From: Halohasta salina
Lineage (GTDB): Archaea > Halobacteriota > Halobacteria > Halobacteriales > Haloferacaceae
Direction: 5' to 3'
Assembly: GCF_024178165.1 (NCBI RefSeq)
Contig: NZ_JAMZIE010000001.1
Location: forward strand, 496,001-560,000
DNA length: 64,000 nucleotides
A program made the translations under genes and the position numbers. Shown piece by piece: positions 7,807-16,875 of this stretch (position 1 is its first letter; every line of letters begins with the position of its first letter). The notes under the pieces were generated by a model, which was not told the DNA's origin, ran no database searches, and worked only from the letters and a program-made list of their open reading frames with translations.

Positions 7807-9459
7807 ATGCCTTCGATGCCGACGTCCCGACAGCCGCGCTGTAGCATCTGTGGCGACGCCGTCGGGCGGCCGGACGCCGAGCGGATCCCCAACCCGGTGT
7901 GTCGCGCCTGCGACGGTCGGGCCGAGACCGCCGCCGGCCGGCCGGCCGACAGCGGCGAGCCGAACCCCGTCTTCATCGACGGCCACACGTGTTGGCGAAC
8001 GTACACCGTCGACGCCGCGCGGCCGACCGCCGTCGGCCACCGGACGATGCGGGACGCGATCGGCTGTGACTCCGCCCACGAGTGTCGACGTCGGCACACC
8101 GACAGCGACGGCGAGCCGCTTTCGTGGTTCGCTCCCGGACCGACCGGCGAGCCGATGCAGATCCGGACGGTCGCCGACTCCGCGGCGGCGCTGGAGCGCT
8201 TCTTCTCGCAGTTCGACGGGTCGGCGGCCTTTCGCGTCCTCGCCGACGGCCACGCGCCCGCCGGCGAGACACCGGTCGCCGGCCCGACCCGGCTGCCGGC
8301 GGCCGCCGTCGGGCTGACCGCGCCGCCGACCTACGAGCTGACGACCGTCGAGGCCAGCCCGCGGACGATCCGCGTGGCGCTGCCCGAGATCGACGCCATC
8401 GAGGTCGTCCCGCAGGCAGCCCTGCCGCCCCTCGACGAGGGGTCGCCGGCCGAGCGGGTCGACCGCTACCGACAGCTCGCGGCGGTCGCCCCCGGCCTGC
8501 TGGACCCCGAGGCGCTGTGGCCGCTGGTCGCGGTCGACGACGGCGACGTGCGGTACGACGCGATCCGGACGGTGAGTTCGGTGATCGAAGAGCGCCCCGA
8601 GGTCGGGCTGGCGGCGGTCGACCGGCTGGCCGATCGGCTCGACGACGACCGGCCGATCCGGCTGTACGCCGTTCGGAGTCTGGCGACCGTCGCCGATCAG
8701 TACCCCGACGCTGTCGTCGAGCTTACGCCGCAGATCACCGCCGAACTTGACGCCCAAAACTCGCTTTTGAACGCCGCAGTCACGGAGTTCCTGCTGGCGG
8801 TCGCCGAACACGAGCCGGCGGCGGCGATCGACGCCACCCCCGCTATCGCCTCGCTGCTATCGCCGACCCCGACTCGGGCCCGTCGGCAGGCCCTCGCCGT
8901 GGTGAGCGTGATCGCCGAATCGTTCCCCGAGGAGATCCGCCCGCTGGTCCCACAGCTGTGTTCGTTGCTCGATGCCGACGACGATCCCTACCGGATCAGC
9001 TGTACGGCGGCGCTGGGCCACGTCACGTCGGTCTACCCCGACGCCGCGACCCCGGTCGTCCCGATCTTGGCCGATCAACTGACCGCGTTCGACCCCGAAC
9101 TCCGCGGCAACGCGGTCGGCGTGTTGGGCGATATCGCCCAGGAGTTCCCGCGGGACGTCGCCCCCTACACCGACGAGATCACACCCCTGTTGGCGGACGC
9201 CGATCCAACCGTCCGGTCGAACACCGCCGGCGCGCTGGCCCGGATCGCCGCCTCGCTCCCCGAGCGCGTCGACGATGCCGTCCCCCAACTGATCGAACTG
9301 CTGGAGGACAGTTGGACCCGGAGCCGTGTCCACGCCTGCTGGGTGCTCGGCCACTGTGAGGCCGCCGAGGCCACCGAACCGCTGACCGAACACCGCTACG
9401 ACGACCCCAGCGAGGCGGTTCGCGCGCGGGCGGCGTGGGCCCTCGACCGGATCGAGTGA
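7807..9459 (+). CDS. Zinc-finger plus HEAT-repeat protein
   Basis: 550 residues from the ATG at 7807, chosen because it lies just in front of the CSIC/CRAC zinc-finger pair and because upstream codons are antisense to the neighbouring gene. Residues 1-40 contain two CxxC motifs and a further Cys/His-containing segment extends to about residue 100. From about residue 200 to the end there are repeated ~38-residue alpha-helical units with the recurring pattern LxxxxxxVRxxAxxALxxIA, typical of HEAT/armadillo repeats. It is probably a cytoplasmic protein-interaction scaffold; the partner is unknown. Divergent from the eIF-2B-family gene with a 100-base gap. Confidence 0.75.
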   Translation: MPSMPTSRQPRCSICGDAVGRPDAERIPNPVCRACDGRAETAAGRPADSGEPNPVFIDGHTCWRTYTVDAARPTAVGHRTMRDAIGCDSAHECRRRHTDSDGEPLSWFAPGPTGEPMQIRTVADSAAALERFFSQFDGSAAFRVLADGHAPAGETPVAGPTRLPAAAVGLTAPPTYELTTVEASPRTIRVALPEIDAIEVVPQAALPPLDEGSPAERVDRYRQLAAVAPGLLDPEALWPLVAVDDGDVRYDAIRTVSSVIEERPEVGLAAVDRLADRLDDDRPIRLYAVRSLATVADQYPDAVVELTPQITAELDAQNSLLNAAVTEFLLAVAEHEPAAAIDATPAIASLLSPTPTRARRQALAVVSVIAESFPEEIRPLVPQLCSLLDADDDPYRISCTAALGHVTSVYPDAATPVVPILADQLTAFDPELRGNAVGVLGDIAQEFPRDVAPYTDEITPLLADADPTVRSNTAGALARIAASLPERVDDAVPQLIELLEDSWTRSRVHACWVLGHCEAAEATEPLTEHRYDDPSEAVRARAAWALDRIE

Positions 9460-9535
9460 TCGCTGGCCCGATCGCCGCCTCGACCGCGGTTCGGCCGACC
9501 GCACATCATATGCCCGTCGACCCCCTGTATGGGGT

Positions 9536-9919
9536 ATGGGATATCCGGTCACCTACTACTGCCCACACTGCGAGGCGCTGGTCGAACTCGAACGCGAGGG
9601 GTATCTCGCCGATAAGGCGGTGACACCGTTCCCCTTCGAGGGGTGGCGCTACGTCGCGCCCGACGAGCCCTTCGAAGACCGCGAGGACGTCGACGGCGTT
9701 CGGTTCGTCTGCGGCGAGGACGGCACCCTGAAAAACGACGGCGAGGGCTGCGGGGAGACGTTCTATCTCAGCTTCGTCAAGTTCGAGGACGGCCGGGAGC
9801 TCGACCCCAGAACGCCGAGCGAGCAGGTCGAGATCGCCGGCGAGGGCCCGCGGTCGACGCGGGGGCCCACGGGCCCCGGCGGCCCCAGCGGGTCGGGTGG
9901 ACCGGGCGGTTTCTGGTAG
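9536..9919 (+). CDS. Zinc-ribbon protein with collagen-like Gly/Pro tail
   Basis: 127 residues. A CPHC motif at about residues 9-12 and a second pair of Cys (FVCGEDG, GEGCGE) suggest a zinc ribbon. The C-terminal 25 residues are low complexity: GPTGPGGPSGSGGPGGFW, ending in Trp. A short Phe/Trp-tipped acidic or Gly-rich tail often mediates protein interaction, but no function can be assigned. It lies 76 bases after the HEAT-repeat gene and could be co-transcribed. Confidence 0.65.
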   Translation: MGYPVTYYCPHCEALVELEREGYLADKAVTPFPFEGWRYVAPDEPFEDREDVDGVRFVCGEDGTLKNDGEGCGETFYLSFVKFEDGRELDPRTPSEQVEIAGEGPRSTRGPTGPGGPSGSGGPGGFW

Positions 9920-9940
9920 GCGAAAAGCGAGTCCGGCCGG

Positions 9941-11017
9941 CTACGGCGGGGCAGGGGCCGGCATCCGATCGGGCGACTCGTCGGCGGTCTCGACTCCGTA
10001 GATCGATTCGAGCTGGTCGACCGTCCGGTCGACGGAGAAGGGCTCGACGGCCTCGCGGGTCGGCTTCGGTTCGAGCAGACACTCGCTGATCGCCCGCCGC
10101 ATGTCGTCGAGGTCGCCGTAGGTGAAGCGCGCACCGTTCTCCGGGCCGATGGTCTCGTCGAACGGCTGGACGTCGGCGGCCGCCACGGGCGTCCCGCAGG
10201 CGTTGGCCTCCAGCGTCGACAGGCCGAGCGTGTCGCAGGTCGAGGCGGTGACGAAGACGTCCAGCGAGGAGTAGAAGGTCGGCAACCGCTCCCGCGGCAT
10301 GAAGTCGTGGAACTCGACGTTGTCGGGGGCTGCGCGTTCGAGCCCTTCGCGGGCGGGCCCCTCGCCGACCAGCACGAACCGGTATTCGGGGGCCGATTCG
10401 GCGAACCGGACCACCTCGTCGAGGTTCTTTTTCGCGCTCATCCGGCCGCTGTAGCCGATGATCGGATTGTCGTCTTCGAACAGCGAGTCGGACTGTGGCT
10501 GGAAGGTCTCGGTCTCGATGCCGACCGGTAACTGGGTGTGTTCGACGTCCCGTCGGATCCGGGAGGTCGAGGCGGTTACGCAGTCGAACGACTGGAGGAA
10601 CCGGTTTTCGTAGGCGACGTACAACTTGCCGATCGCTTGGGAGAGTTCCTCGACCCGCAGCGCCTGAATCAGGTAGTCCTCGATCGGGGTGTGGTGGGTG
10701 TAGACCGACCGCACGTCGTGTTCCGCGGCGTAGCGCCGGCCCAACAGCCCGGTGGTCGCCGGCCCGTGGCAGTGGACGACATCGAGATCGGGAAGCGTCG
10801 ACAGCGACCGGTAGATCGGCAGCCGGTACTGGCTGTAGAAGGGGTTGGGGAGGGATCGAACGGGGAGTTCGTGGTCGTCGGGGTCGTGGCTACTCGCTGG
10901 GTAGACGACGTACACCTCGTGGCCGCGGGCTTCCAACCGCTCGCGCCACGCTTTGATGGTGTAGGTGACCCCGTCGATCCCCGGAAAGTAGCTGTCGGTG
11001 AAGAACCCGATATTCAT
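9941..11017 (-). CDS. GT4-family glycosyltransferase
   Basis: 358 residues with the GT-B architecture. N-terminal MNIGFFTDSYFPGIDGVTY is the acceptor-side glycine-rich loop. The C-terminal domain has GYSGRMSAKKNLDE, LVGEGPAREGLE and the donor-binding E-x7-E region TLGLSTLEANACGTPV. It is likely a cytoplasmic or membrane-peripheral enzyme transferring sugars from nucleotide-sugar donors to lipid or glycan acceptors. An element GTAAAACC about 30 bases before the start is promoter-like. Together with the next glycosyltransferase, the sulfatase-like gene and the flippase-like gene it suggests a surface-glycan locus. Confidence 0.88.
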   Translation of the reverse strand: MNIGFFTDSYFPGIDGVTYTIKAWRERLEARGHEVYVVYPASSHDPDDHELPVRSLPNPFYSQYRLPIYRSLSTLPDLDVVHCHGPATTGLLGRRYAAEHDVRSVYTHHTPIEDYLIQALRVEELSQAIGKLYVAYENRFLQSFDCVTASTSRIRRDVEHTQLPVGIETETFQPQSDSLFEDDNPIIGYSGRMSAKKNLDEVVRFAESAPEYRFVLVGEGPAREGLERAAPDNVEFHDFMPRERLPTFYSSLDVFVTASTCDTLGLSTLEANACGTPVAAADVQPFDETIGPENGARFTYGDLDDMRRAISECLLEPKPTREAVEPFSVDRTVDQLESIYGVETADESPDRMPAPAPP

Positions 11018-11092
11018 TCAAGTCTCTGTGTCCGTATTGTCGGCGCGGGTTTTACATCTACCGAGACAGTTCCGAGCGAGAAACAACCCTCG

Positions 11093-12040
11093 TTACTCGC
11101 CGAGAACCGCGTCGACGAACGCCGACGCGCCGTTGTCGTAGTCGGGGGTCTCGTCGCTTCGACAGTAGTAGTCGACCCGATCGAGCACCTCGGTCACCGA
11201 GGCCGCCTTCGAGACGCCCTCGATGTCGAGTTCGTCGGCCCGATCGGCCAGCGCCTTCTGGAACGGGAGGAACGGATAGATCACACAGGGTGTCCCCGCG
11301 ACGACCGTGTCGGCGATCGAGGAGAAGCCGGTGCAGACGACGACGTCGGCCGCGGCGGTGTAGGGAGTCATCGCGGGTTTGGTCTCCCACTCGTCGTCGC
11401 CGACGGTCCGGACGTCGTAGCCGTTGGCTTCGAGGGCCTCTCGGATCGCCGCGAAGTTCTCGCCGTGGGTGCCGGGGTTCAGCAGGACGTCGTAGGGCTC
11501 TACCTCGCCGTCGCCCTCCTGTGCCAGCGGACCCACGCGGGTGATCCCCGGCGGGTCGGGCTGGTCGGCCCACAGCGAGGAGACGACGATCCCTTCGCCG
11601 AACCGCAGCGAAAGCCGGTTGTAGATCGACAGCGGCGTCCCCCACACCGGGCCGAACAGGTCAGTCGTCAGGTGGTCGATCCGGTAGAACGGAATGTCGC
11701 GTCGGATCGCCACGATCGCCGCGAAGATATCGTCGGTCACCAGCACATCGGGGTCTTCGGCGGCCAGCCACGCGTCGAGTTCCCGGTAGCGCCGGGCCGC
11801 CGAGGGGACCAGATCGAACAGCGTATGTCGGAGGAACGACAGCGGCGTGCTACCTTCGACCGCGACCTTGGTGAGGTCGGGCTGGTCGAAGCCGTTGAGG
11901 TCGACGAACGGCTCGCCTTGGCCGCCGCCGCCGATGGCGACCTCACAGCCGCGGGCTTCGAACTCCTTGGCCACCGGAATACTTCTGGCCGCGTGGCCCG
12001 CCCCATCACACCAGTAGACGATCGCTACCTTCTCGATCAT
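11093..12040 (-). CDS. Glycosyltransferase (GT28/MurG-like)
   Basis: 315 residues. The N-terminal YWCDGAGHAARSIPVAKEF is the GxGH nucleotide-sugar glycosyltransferase motif, and the C-terminal VVCTGFSSIADTVVAGTPCVIYPF is the donor-binding loop seen in MurG/GT28-like enzymes. Shorter than MurG. The substrate is unknown; genomic context points to glycan or glycolipid assembly. It is transcribed from the 12041-12149 divergent region, where GTTTATATG on the minus strand lies about 30 bases before the start. Confidence 0.8.
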   Translation of the reverse strand: MIEKVAIVYWCDGAGHAARSIPVAKEFEARGCEVAIGGGGQGEPFVDLNGFDQPDLTKVAVEGSTPLSFLRHTLFDLVPSAARRYRELDAWLAAEDPDVLVTDDIFAAIVAIRRDIPFYRIDHLTTDLFGPVWGTPLSIYNRLSLRFGEGIVVSSLWADQPDPPGITRVGPLAQEGDGEVEPYDVLLNPGTHGENFAAIREALEANGYDVRTVGDDEWETKPAMTPYTAAADVVVCTGFSSIADTVVAGTPCVIYPFLPFQKALADRADELDIEGVSKAASVTEVLDRVDYYCRSDETPDYDNGASAFVDAVLGE

Positions 12041-12069
12041 GAACGGCTCTGTTCGTGCTCATCAGCGGA

Positions 12070-12079
12070 CCCATATAAA
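12070..12079. promoter_or_regulatory. TATA element in divergent promoter region
   Basis: CATATAAAC lies in the 109-base gap between the divergently transcribed glycosyltransferase (start 12040) and sulfatase-like gene (start 12150). Read on the minus strand it is a well-placed TATA box for a leaderless glycosyltransferase transcript. The sulfatase promoter is less clear. Confidence 0.45.
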
Positions 12080-12149
12080 CTACGCGTGAGTGTACTCCGC
12101 GGAGAGACAAACCAACGCTACTAATTGTCCGCTCCGCCTGCAGAAAGCC

Positions 12150-13502
12150 ATGACCTCCCCCGCGGGCCGGAAGAACGTGGTGTTTCTCGTCTTGGATTCC
12201 CTGCGGACCGACCGGGTGTCGACGTACAACGATCGCGTCGACTTCACCGACCACATCGACAACCTCGCCGCTTCGTCGATCGTCTTCGAAGAGGCCGTCA
12301 CCCAAGCGCCGTGGACGCTGCCCTCCCACGCCTCGATGTTCACCGGCCAGTACCCGTGGGACCACGGCATCACACAGGCCCGCAGCTACGCCACCGGCGA
12401 CGAGGAGACGTTTATCGGCCACCTCCGCGAGGCGGGCTACACCACCGGCGCGATCACGCCGAACGTCTGGATCACCCCGCACAAGGGGATGACCACTGAT
12501 TTCGACGAGGTCGAAAACTTCCTCGGCGGGGCTGACACCTCCCTGACCCGCCACGTCTCGAAGCTCTCGACCAAACTCTACGACAGCCTCGGCACCCTCC
12601 CCAAGCGGATCCTCGGCCGCCAACTCGATCGGGCGTTTCGGCTCTTCGGCGTCGACGACTCCTGTAAATCCGAGGAGACGGTCGCGGCCGTCGAAGACTA
12701 TCTCGGCGACCGCGAGCCCGACGAGGACTTCTTCCTCTATGTGAACCTGATGGAGCCCCACGAGCCGTATCATCCGCCCCAGCGGTACGTCGACGAGCAT
12801 GGTGTCACCGACGAGTCGGCCATCCCCCACCGGCAGAAGGACATGTTCACGAAGGACGACATCGACTACGACCAGCTCCGGCGGATGTACGATGCCTCGG
12901 TCGACTACACCGACGATCTGGTGGGTCGAATCACCGAGGCGCTGGCGGCCAACGACCTTGACGACGACACCGTGGTCGTGCTGCTGTCGGACCACGGGCA
13001 GGCCCTCGGCGAGGACGGCGTCTTCGGCCACCAGTTCACCGTGGCCGACCCCGTCATCGAGACGGTGCTGCTGGTCGACCATCCCGATCTCGATGCCCGG
13101 CGGGAGGATCGGCCGTTCGAACTGCGACGCCTGTACGATCTGATCCCCTACTACGCCGGGCTTCGGTCGACCCGGCCCGACGTCTTCGGGGAGACGATCT
13201 GTGGCGGCTACGAATTTCCCGAGAACTTCACCGGCTACATCCCGAGCGACCAGTGGGACGAGTACTACCGCCGGGCGCGGTACGTCAGGCGCGAGGGGAC
13301 GACCGTCGTCAAATCCACCGCCGAAGACGAGAGTTCACGCTACAGGGCTCGGGACGCTACCGGCGAGTCCGTGTCGGTGCCCGAGGACCTGCGACAGGAA
13401 GTCGACGCCATCGGCGCGGCCGACACCGGTGACGACGACGGACCGGCCGGCGACGTCGACGCCGAGATCGAAGACCGGCTGGAGGCGTTGGGCTACCGCT
13501 GA
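12150..13502 (+). CDS. Sulfatase-like alkaline phosphatase superfamily protein
   Basis: 450 residues from the ATG at 12150 (MTSPAGRKNVVFLVLDS). An in-frame ATG at 12090 would add a non-conserved polar stretch. NVVFLVLDSLRTDR carries the metal-binding Asp pair region, and VVVLLSDHGQALGEDG is the second metal-binding motif. At the catalytic position, classical sulfatases have C/S-x-P-x-R; here the sequence is WTLPSHASMFTG with Thr, so the formylglycine precursor Cys is absent. The enzyme may be a phosphotransferase or Thr-dependent hydrolase acting on surface glycans. No signal peptide is visible, so it is probably cytoplasmic. Confidence 0.82.
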   Translation: MTSPAGRKNVVFLVLDSLRTDRVSTYNDRVDFTDHIDNLAASSIVFEEAVTQAPWTLPSHASMFTGQYPWDHGITQARSYATGDEETFIGHLREAGYTTGAITPNVWITPHKGMTTDFDEVENFLGGADTSLTRHVSKLSTKLYDSLGTLPKRILGRQLDRAFRLFGVDDSCKSEETVAAVEDYLGDREPDEDFFLYVNLMEPHEPYHPPQRYVDEHGVTDESAIPHRQKDMFTKDDIDYDQLRRMYDASVDYTDDLVGRITEALAANDLDDDTVVVLLSDHGQALGEDGVFGHQFTVADPVIETVLLVDHPDLDARREDRPFELRRLYDLIPYYAGLRSTRPDVFGETICGGYEFPENFTGYIPSDQWDEYYRRARYVRREGTTVVKSTAEDESSRYRARDATGESVSVPEDLRQEVDAIGAADTGDDDGPAGDVDAEIEDRLEALGYR

Positions 13503-13609
13503 TCGGTCGGCATCGGTGATAGTCATCCGGGAACAAAGACATCTTATACCGGTGTGGAGAACGCTCCGGTGAGTTCGCCGGCTGGGCGACCGGCACTCCC
13601 TATCCAGAC

Positions 13610-14644
13610 ATGACTCCGACACTCGGCGGCTGGCAGACCAACAAGTGGTTCTGGTACGCCGTCACCGGGCTGCTGTTCGCCGGGCTGCTGTACCTCGCCG
13701 ACATCGGCGAGTTCGTCGCCGCGCTCCGGCAGGTCGACCCCGCGGCCTTCGCGGTCGCGGTGGCGGTCGGCTTCTCCTCGCTGCTGGTCTGGGCGTGGGT
13801 CTGGCACCGGTTTTTCGGCCAACTGTCGATCCGGTCGACGACCTCCCGGACGGTGCGGATGTTCCTCACCGGCCAGTTCCTCAACTCGATCACGCCGCTG
13901 GGCCAGTTCGGCGGCGAGCCGGTGATGGCCTACATCGTCTCGGAGACCACCGGCGCGGACTACGAGCGATCGCTGGCGAGTGTAGTCTCGTCGGATATCA
14001 TCAATGCGGTGCCGTTTTTCACCCTCACTCTCGGTGGGATCGTCTATCTGGCGGCGTTCGGCACGCTCGAAGAGTTCTTCGTCGAGGTCGGCGTGGTCAC
14101 GGCCCTCGTATTGGCGGTTGGGGGTGGGGTGGCCTACCTGCTGTGGTCGGCCAACGGCGCGCTCGGCGAGCGACTGGTCGGCCTCGTTGACCGCATCGAG
14201 GCGGTCGTCGGGCGGGGCGAGGGCGTCTTCGCCTCGATCCGCGAGAGCATCCACGAGGTCGTCGCGGCCTTCGAGACCGCCGGCAGCGACCCCGGTTTTC
14301 TGGTGTGGACGGCGCTGGTCTCGCATCTCGCCATCGTCGCCCAGATCGTCTCGCTGTATGTCGTCTTCCTCTCGATGGGGATCGAACCCCGGTTCATCCC
14401 GATCTACTTTCTGGTCACGCTGTCGACGATCGCCACGCTGTCGCCGACGCCCGGCGGCTCGGGCACCTACGAGGCGGCGTTTTCGGCGCTCATGGGGATC
14501 TTTTACTCGGTCGAGTTGGCGACCGCGCTCACCGCCGCGGTGCTGTTCCGGCTGACGACCTACTGGCCGGGACTCGTCGTCGGCTACCTCTCGCTGTTGA
14601 CTCTCAAAACCGACCGCGAAGAGATCACCGAGGAACTCGATTAG
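13610..14644 (+). CDS. Flippase-like LPG synthase TM family (UPF0104) protein
   Basis: 344 residues with about eight transmembrane helices. The motifs WVWHRFFGQLSI, LTGQFLNSITPLGQFGGEPV and SPTPGGSGTYEAAF are typical of the AglD/MprF-flippase-like family (lysylphosphatidylglycerol synthase TM region). Family members act in lipid or lipid-linked glycan processing; in haloarchaea one paralog (AglD) acts in S-layer glycoprotein glycosylation, but this assignment would be inference here. It follows the sulfatase-like gene after 107 bases. Its stop overlaps the stop of the convergent GNAT gene. Confidence 0.82.
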   Translation: MTPTLGGWQTNKWFWYAVTGLLFAGLLYLADIGEFVAALRQVDPAAFAVAVAVGFSSLLVWAWVWHRFFGQLSIRSTTSRTVRMFLTGQFLNSITPLGQFGGEPVMAYIVSETTGADYERSLASVVSSDIINAVPFFTLTLGGIVYLAAFGTLEEFFVEVGVVTALVLAVGGGVAYLLWSANGALGERLVGLVDRIEAVVGRGEGVFASIRESIHEVVAAFETAGSDPGFLVWTALVSHLAIVAQIVSLYVVFLSMGIEPRFIPIYFLVTLSTIATLSPTPGGSGTYEAAFSALMGIFYSVELATALTAAVLFRLTTYWPGLVVGYLSLLTLKTDREEITEELD

Positions 14645-15279
14645 TCGTCGGCCACGCGACCGAGCGGCCGGATCGTCGCGCTGTCGGCGGCCCGGTCGGC
14701 CGGCGGTGCGGTCACCGTCGCCGCGACGCGGTCGTCCAGCGGGAGCACCATCCGGAGTCCGTGGTCGGCAGGGGCCTCCTCGAAGCCGATCCGCTGATAG
14801 ACCGAGATCGCCGCGCGGTTGCTCGGCTCGACGTGGAGTTCGAGCGCCTCGCGGTCGGCGGCGATCGCGGCGGCGGCGATCTGCTTGCAGAGTTCGGTCC
14901 CGATGCCGCGGTTGTGGAAGTCGGGGTGGACGAACACCGCCAGCTCCGGCTGGGCGTCGTCGACCGGGGTGTAGACGACGTGACCGACCAGCCCGTCGGC
15001 CCCCTCGGCGACGATGTTGTTGCCCTCCTCGAGCAGCATCTCGACCCACTCCTGCCGCCGGTGGTCGACCGCCGGGGGGATCCCTTGAGCCCGGTCGGCG
15101 GCCCCGAAGGCGGCGTACATCGCCGCAAGCTCGTCGGCGTCCGCCGGCCCGGCCGAACGGAGCGTCCAGCGAGCCCCCTCGGCGTCGACGAACCGTGGAC
15201 AGCGGGGTGGACAGTGCTCGGTGCCCGCGCAGTCGGTGGCGTCCCAGCCACCGCTGCCCGGTTCGGAGGCGTCACTCAT
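14641..15279 (-). CDS. GNAT family N-acetyltransferase
   Basis: 212 residues. An N-terminal Cys-containing extension (about 30 residues, CAGTEHCPPRC) precedes a GNAT domain with the acetyl-CoA loop VHPDFHNRGIGTELCKQI and the motif B-like NRAAISVYQRIGFEE. The reaction is acetyl transfer from acetyl-CoA to an amine; the substrate is unknown. The three-Cys extension could bind a metal. The gene is convergent with the flippase-like gene (4-base overlap) and 67 bases beyond the 3' end of rtcB's neighbour region on the other side. Confidence 0.78.
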   Translation of the reverse strand: MSDASEPGSGGWDATDCAGTEHCPPRCPRFVDAEGARWTLRSAGPADADELAAMYAAFGAADRAQGIPPAVDHRRQEWVEMLLEEGNNIVAEGADGLVGHVVYTPVDDAQPELAVFVHPDFHNRGIGTELCKQIAAAAIAADREALELHVEPSNRAAISVYQRIGFEEAPADHGLRMVLPLDDRVAATVTAPPADRAADSATIRPLGRVADD

Positions 15280-15346
15280 AGGTGACCGTTCGGTTTCCAG
15301 TACCTAAATCCCCGCGCGGAGTCTCACTCCCTGAGAATCGGCCCGC

Positions 15347-16810
15347 TTACCCCTTGATGTTGCAGACTGGGAACGTCCGGGCGACCGCGTCGCCGATGCC
15401 CAACGCCTCGGAGACCCGGACGACCTCGTCGACGTCCTTGTAGACGCCGGGGGCCTCCTCGGCAATGGTCGCGCCACTCTGGGCCTTGACGTAGATCTGC
15501 CGTTGATCCTGGAGTTCGTCCTGTACCGTCTCGCCCCAGTAGTCCTCCTTGGCCTGCGTCCGGCTCATCGTCCGCCCCGCGCCGTGGGCCGTCGACCCGA
15601 ACGTTTCCTGCATCGATTCGGCCCCGCCGCGGAGGACGTAGCTGCCTGCACCCATACTGCCGGGGATGATCACGGGCTGGCCCACGTCGCGGTAGGCCCG
15701 CGGGACCTCTTGGCGGCCCGCCGGGAAGGCTCGGGTCGCACCCTTGCGGTGGACGTACAGGTCGCGCGTCTCGCCGTCGACCTCGTGGGGCTCCTTCTTG
15801 GCGATGTTGTGGGCGACGTCGTACAGTAGCTCCATGCCGAGGGCCTCCCAGTCGCGGCCGAAGACGCGCTCGAAAACCTTCCGGGTCTGGTGGGTGATCA
15901 GCTGGCGGTTGACCCACGCGAAGTTGATCGCCGCGCCCATCGCGCCGTAGTACTCGGCGGCGAGCTTGCTTCGAGCGGGTGCGGCCGCCAGATCCTTGTC
16001 GGGTAGCGATTCGAGCAGGTCGCCGTGACGCTGTTCGATCCTCCGGACGTAGTCCGAACAGACCTGGTGGCCCAGCCCGCGGCTCCCGCAGTGGATGAGC
16101 ACGACGATCTGATCGGCCGCAAGCCCGAAGGCCTCGGCTACGTCGTCTTTATAAATATCCGTGACGCGCTGGACTTCGAGGAAGTGGTTGCCGGAGCCGA
16201 GGCTGCCGACTTGGTTCTTGCCGCGGTTTTTCGCCTTCTCGGAGACGTAGTCGGCGTTGGCGTCCGGCCGTCGCCCCTCGTCCTCGCAGTGAAGGCGGTC
16301 GGCCTCGGTGGCATACCCCTGTTCGATGGCCCAGTCGAGACCGCGTTCGAGGATCTCCTCGACGGTCTCAATGTCGGTTTCGACGACGCCACCGCCACCG
16401 AGCCCCGAGGGGACGTTCTCGAAGAGGGTGTCGACGAGTTCCTCCTCGTTGCCCTGCAGGTCCTCGTAGGTGAGGTTCGTCCGGAGCATGCGGACGCCGC
16501 AGTTGATGTCGAACCCCACGGCACCGGGCGAAATACAGCCTTCCTCGGCGTCGATCGCGCCGACGCCGCCGACTGGGAACCCGTAGCCTTGGTGGCCGTC
16601 GGGCATACAGAGGGCGTACTTCGTCATCCCCGGCAGTTGGGTGGCGTTTTTCAGCTGTTGGAGGGTCTTGTCCTCGCCGATGTCTTCGAGTAGGGCCTCG
16701 CTGGCGAGGACGCGTGCGGGGACGCGCATCTCGCCGGACTGGGGGATCTCCCAGACGTGGTCGCGGATCCGTTCCAGCGTGATACCCTGGAACTCGCGTG
16801 TCGTGGTCAT
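15347..16810 (-). CDS. rtcB: RtcB 3'-phosphate/5'-hydroxyl RNA ligase
   Basis: 487 residues, full length and without an intein. GFDINCGVRM (Asp101, Cys104) supplies Mn ligands, and LGSGNHFLEVQ, HCGSRGLGHQV and SMGAGSYVLRGG are conserved blocks. The AHGAGR motif near residue 410 holds the guanylated His. RtcB joins 2',3'-cyclic phosphate and 5'-OH ends with GTP, chiefly for tRNA splicing exon ligation in archaea. Archease, its activator, is encoded 1.4 kb upstream on the same strand, separated by a DoxX gene. Confidence 0.95.
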   Translation of the reverse strand: MTTTREFQGITLERIRDHVWEIPQSGEMRVPARVLASEALLEDIGEDKTLQQLKNATQLPGMTKYALCMPDGHQGYGFPVGGVGAIDAEEGCISPGAVGFDINCGVRMLRTNLTYEDLQGNEEELVDTLFENVPSGLGGGGVVETDIETVEEILERGLDWAIEQGYATEADRLHCEDEGRRPDANADYVSEKAKNRGKNQVGSLGSGNHFLEVQRVTDIYKDDVAEAFGLAADQIVVLIHCGSRGLGHQVCSDYVRRIEQRHGDLLESLPDKDLAAAPARSKLAAEYYGAMGAAINFAWVNRQLITHQTRKVFERVFGRDWEALGMELLYDVAHNIAKKEPHEVDGETRDLYVHRKGATRAFPAGRQEVPRAYRDVGQPVIIPGSMGAGSYVLRGGAESMQETFGSTAHGAGRTMSRTQAKEDYWGETVQDELQDQRQIYVKAQSGATIAEEAPGVYKDVDEVVRVSEALGIGDAVARTFPVCNIKG

Positions 16811-16875
16811 ACCCTAGGCTCGATGGCCGAGGTGAAAGAGGGTTGCGTCAGGCGATGAACTGGTCGCGGCTTCGC

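Noticed and set aside
13544-15049. Minus-strand 501-residue open frame
   Set aside because: Arg/Asp-rich shadow of the flippase-like and GNAT genes, without known domains.
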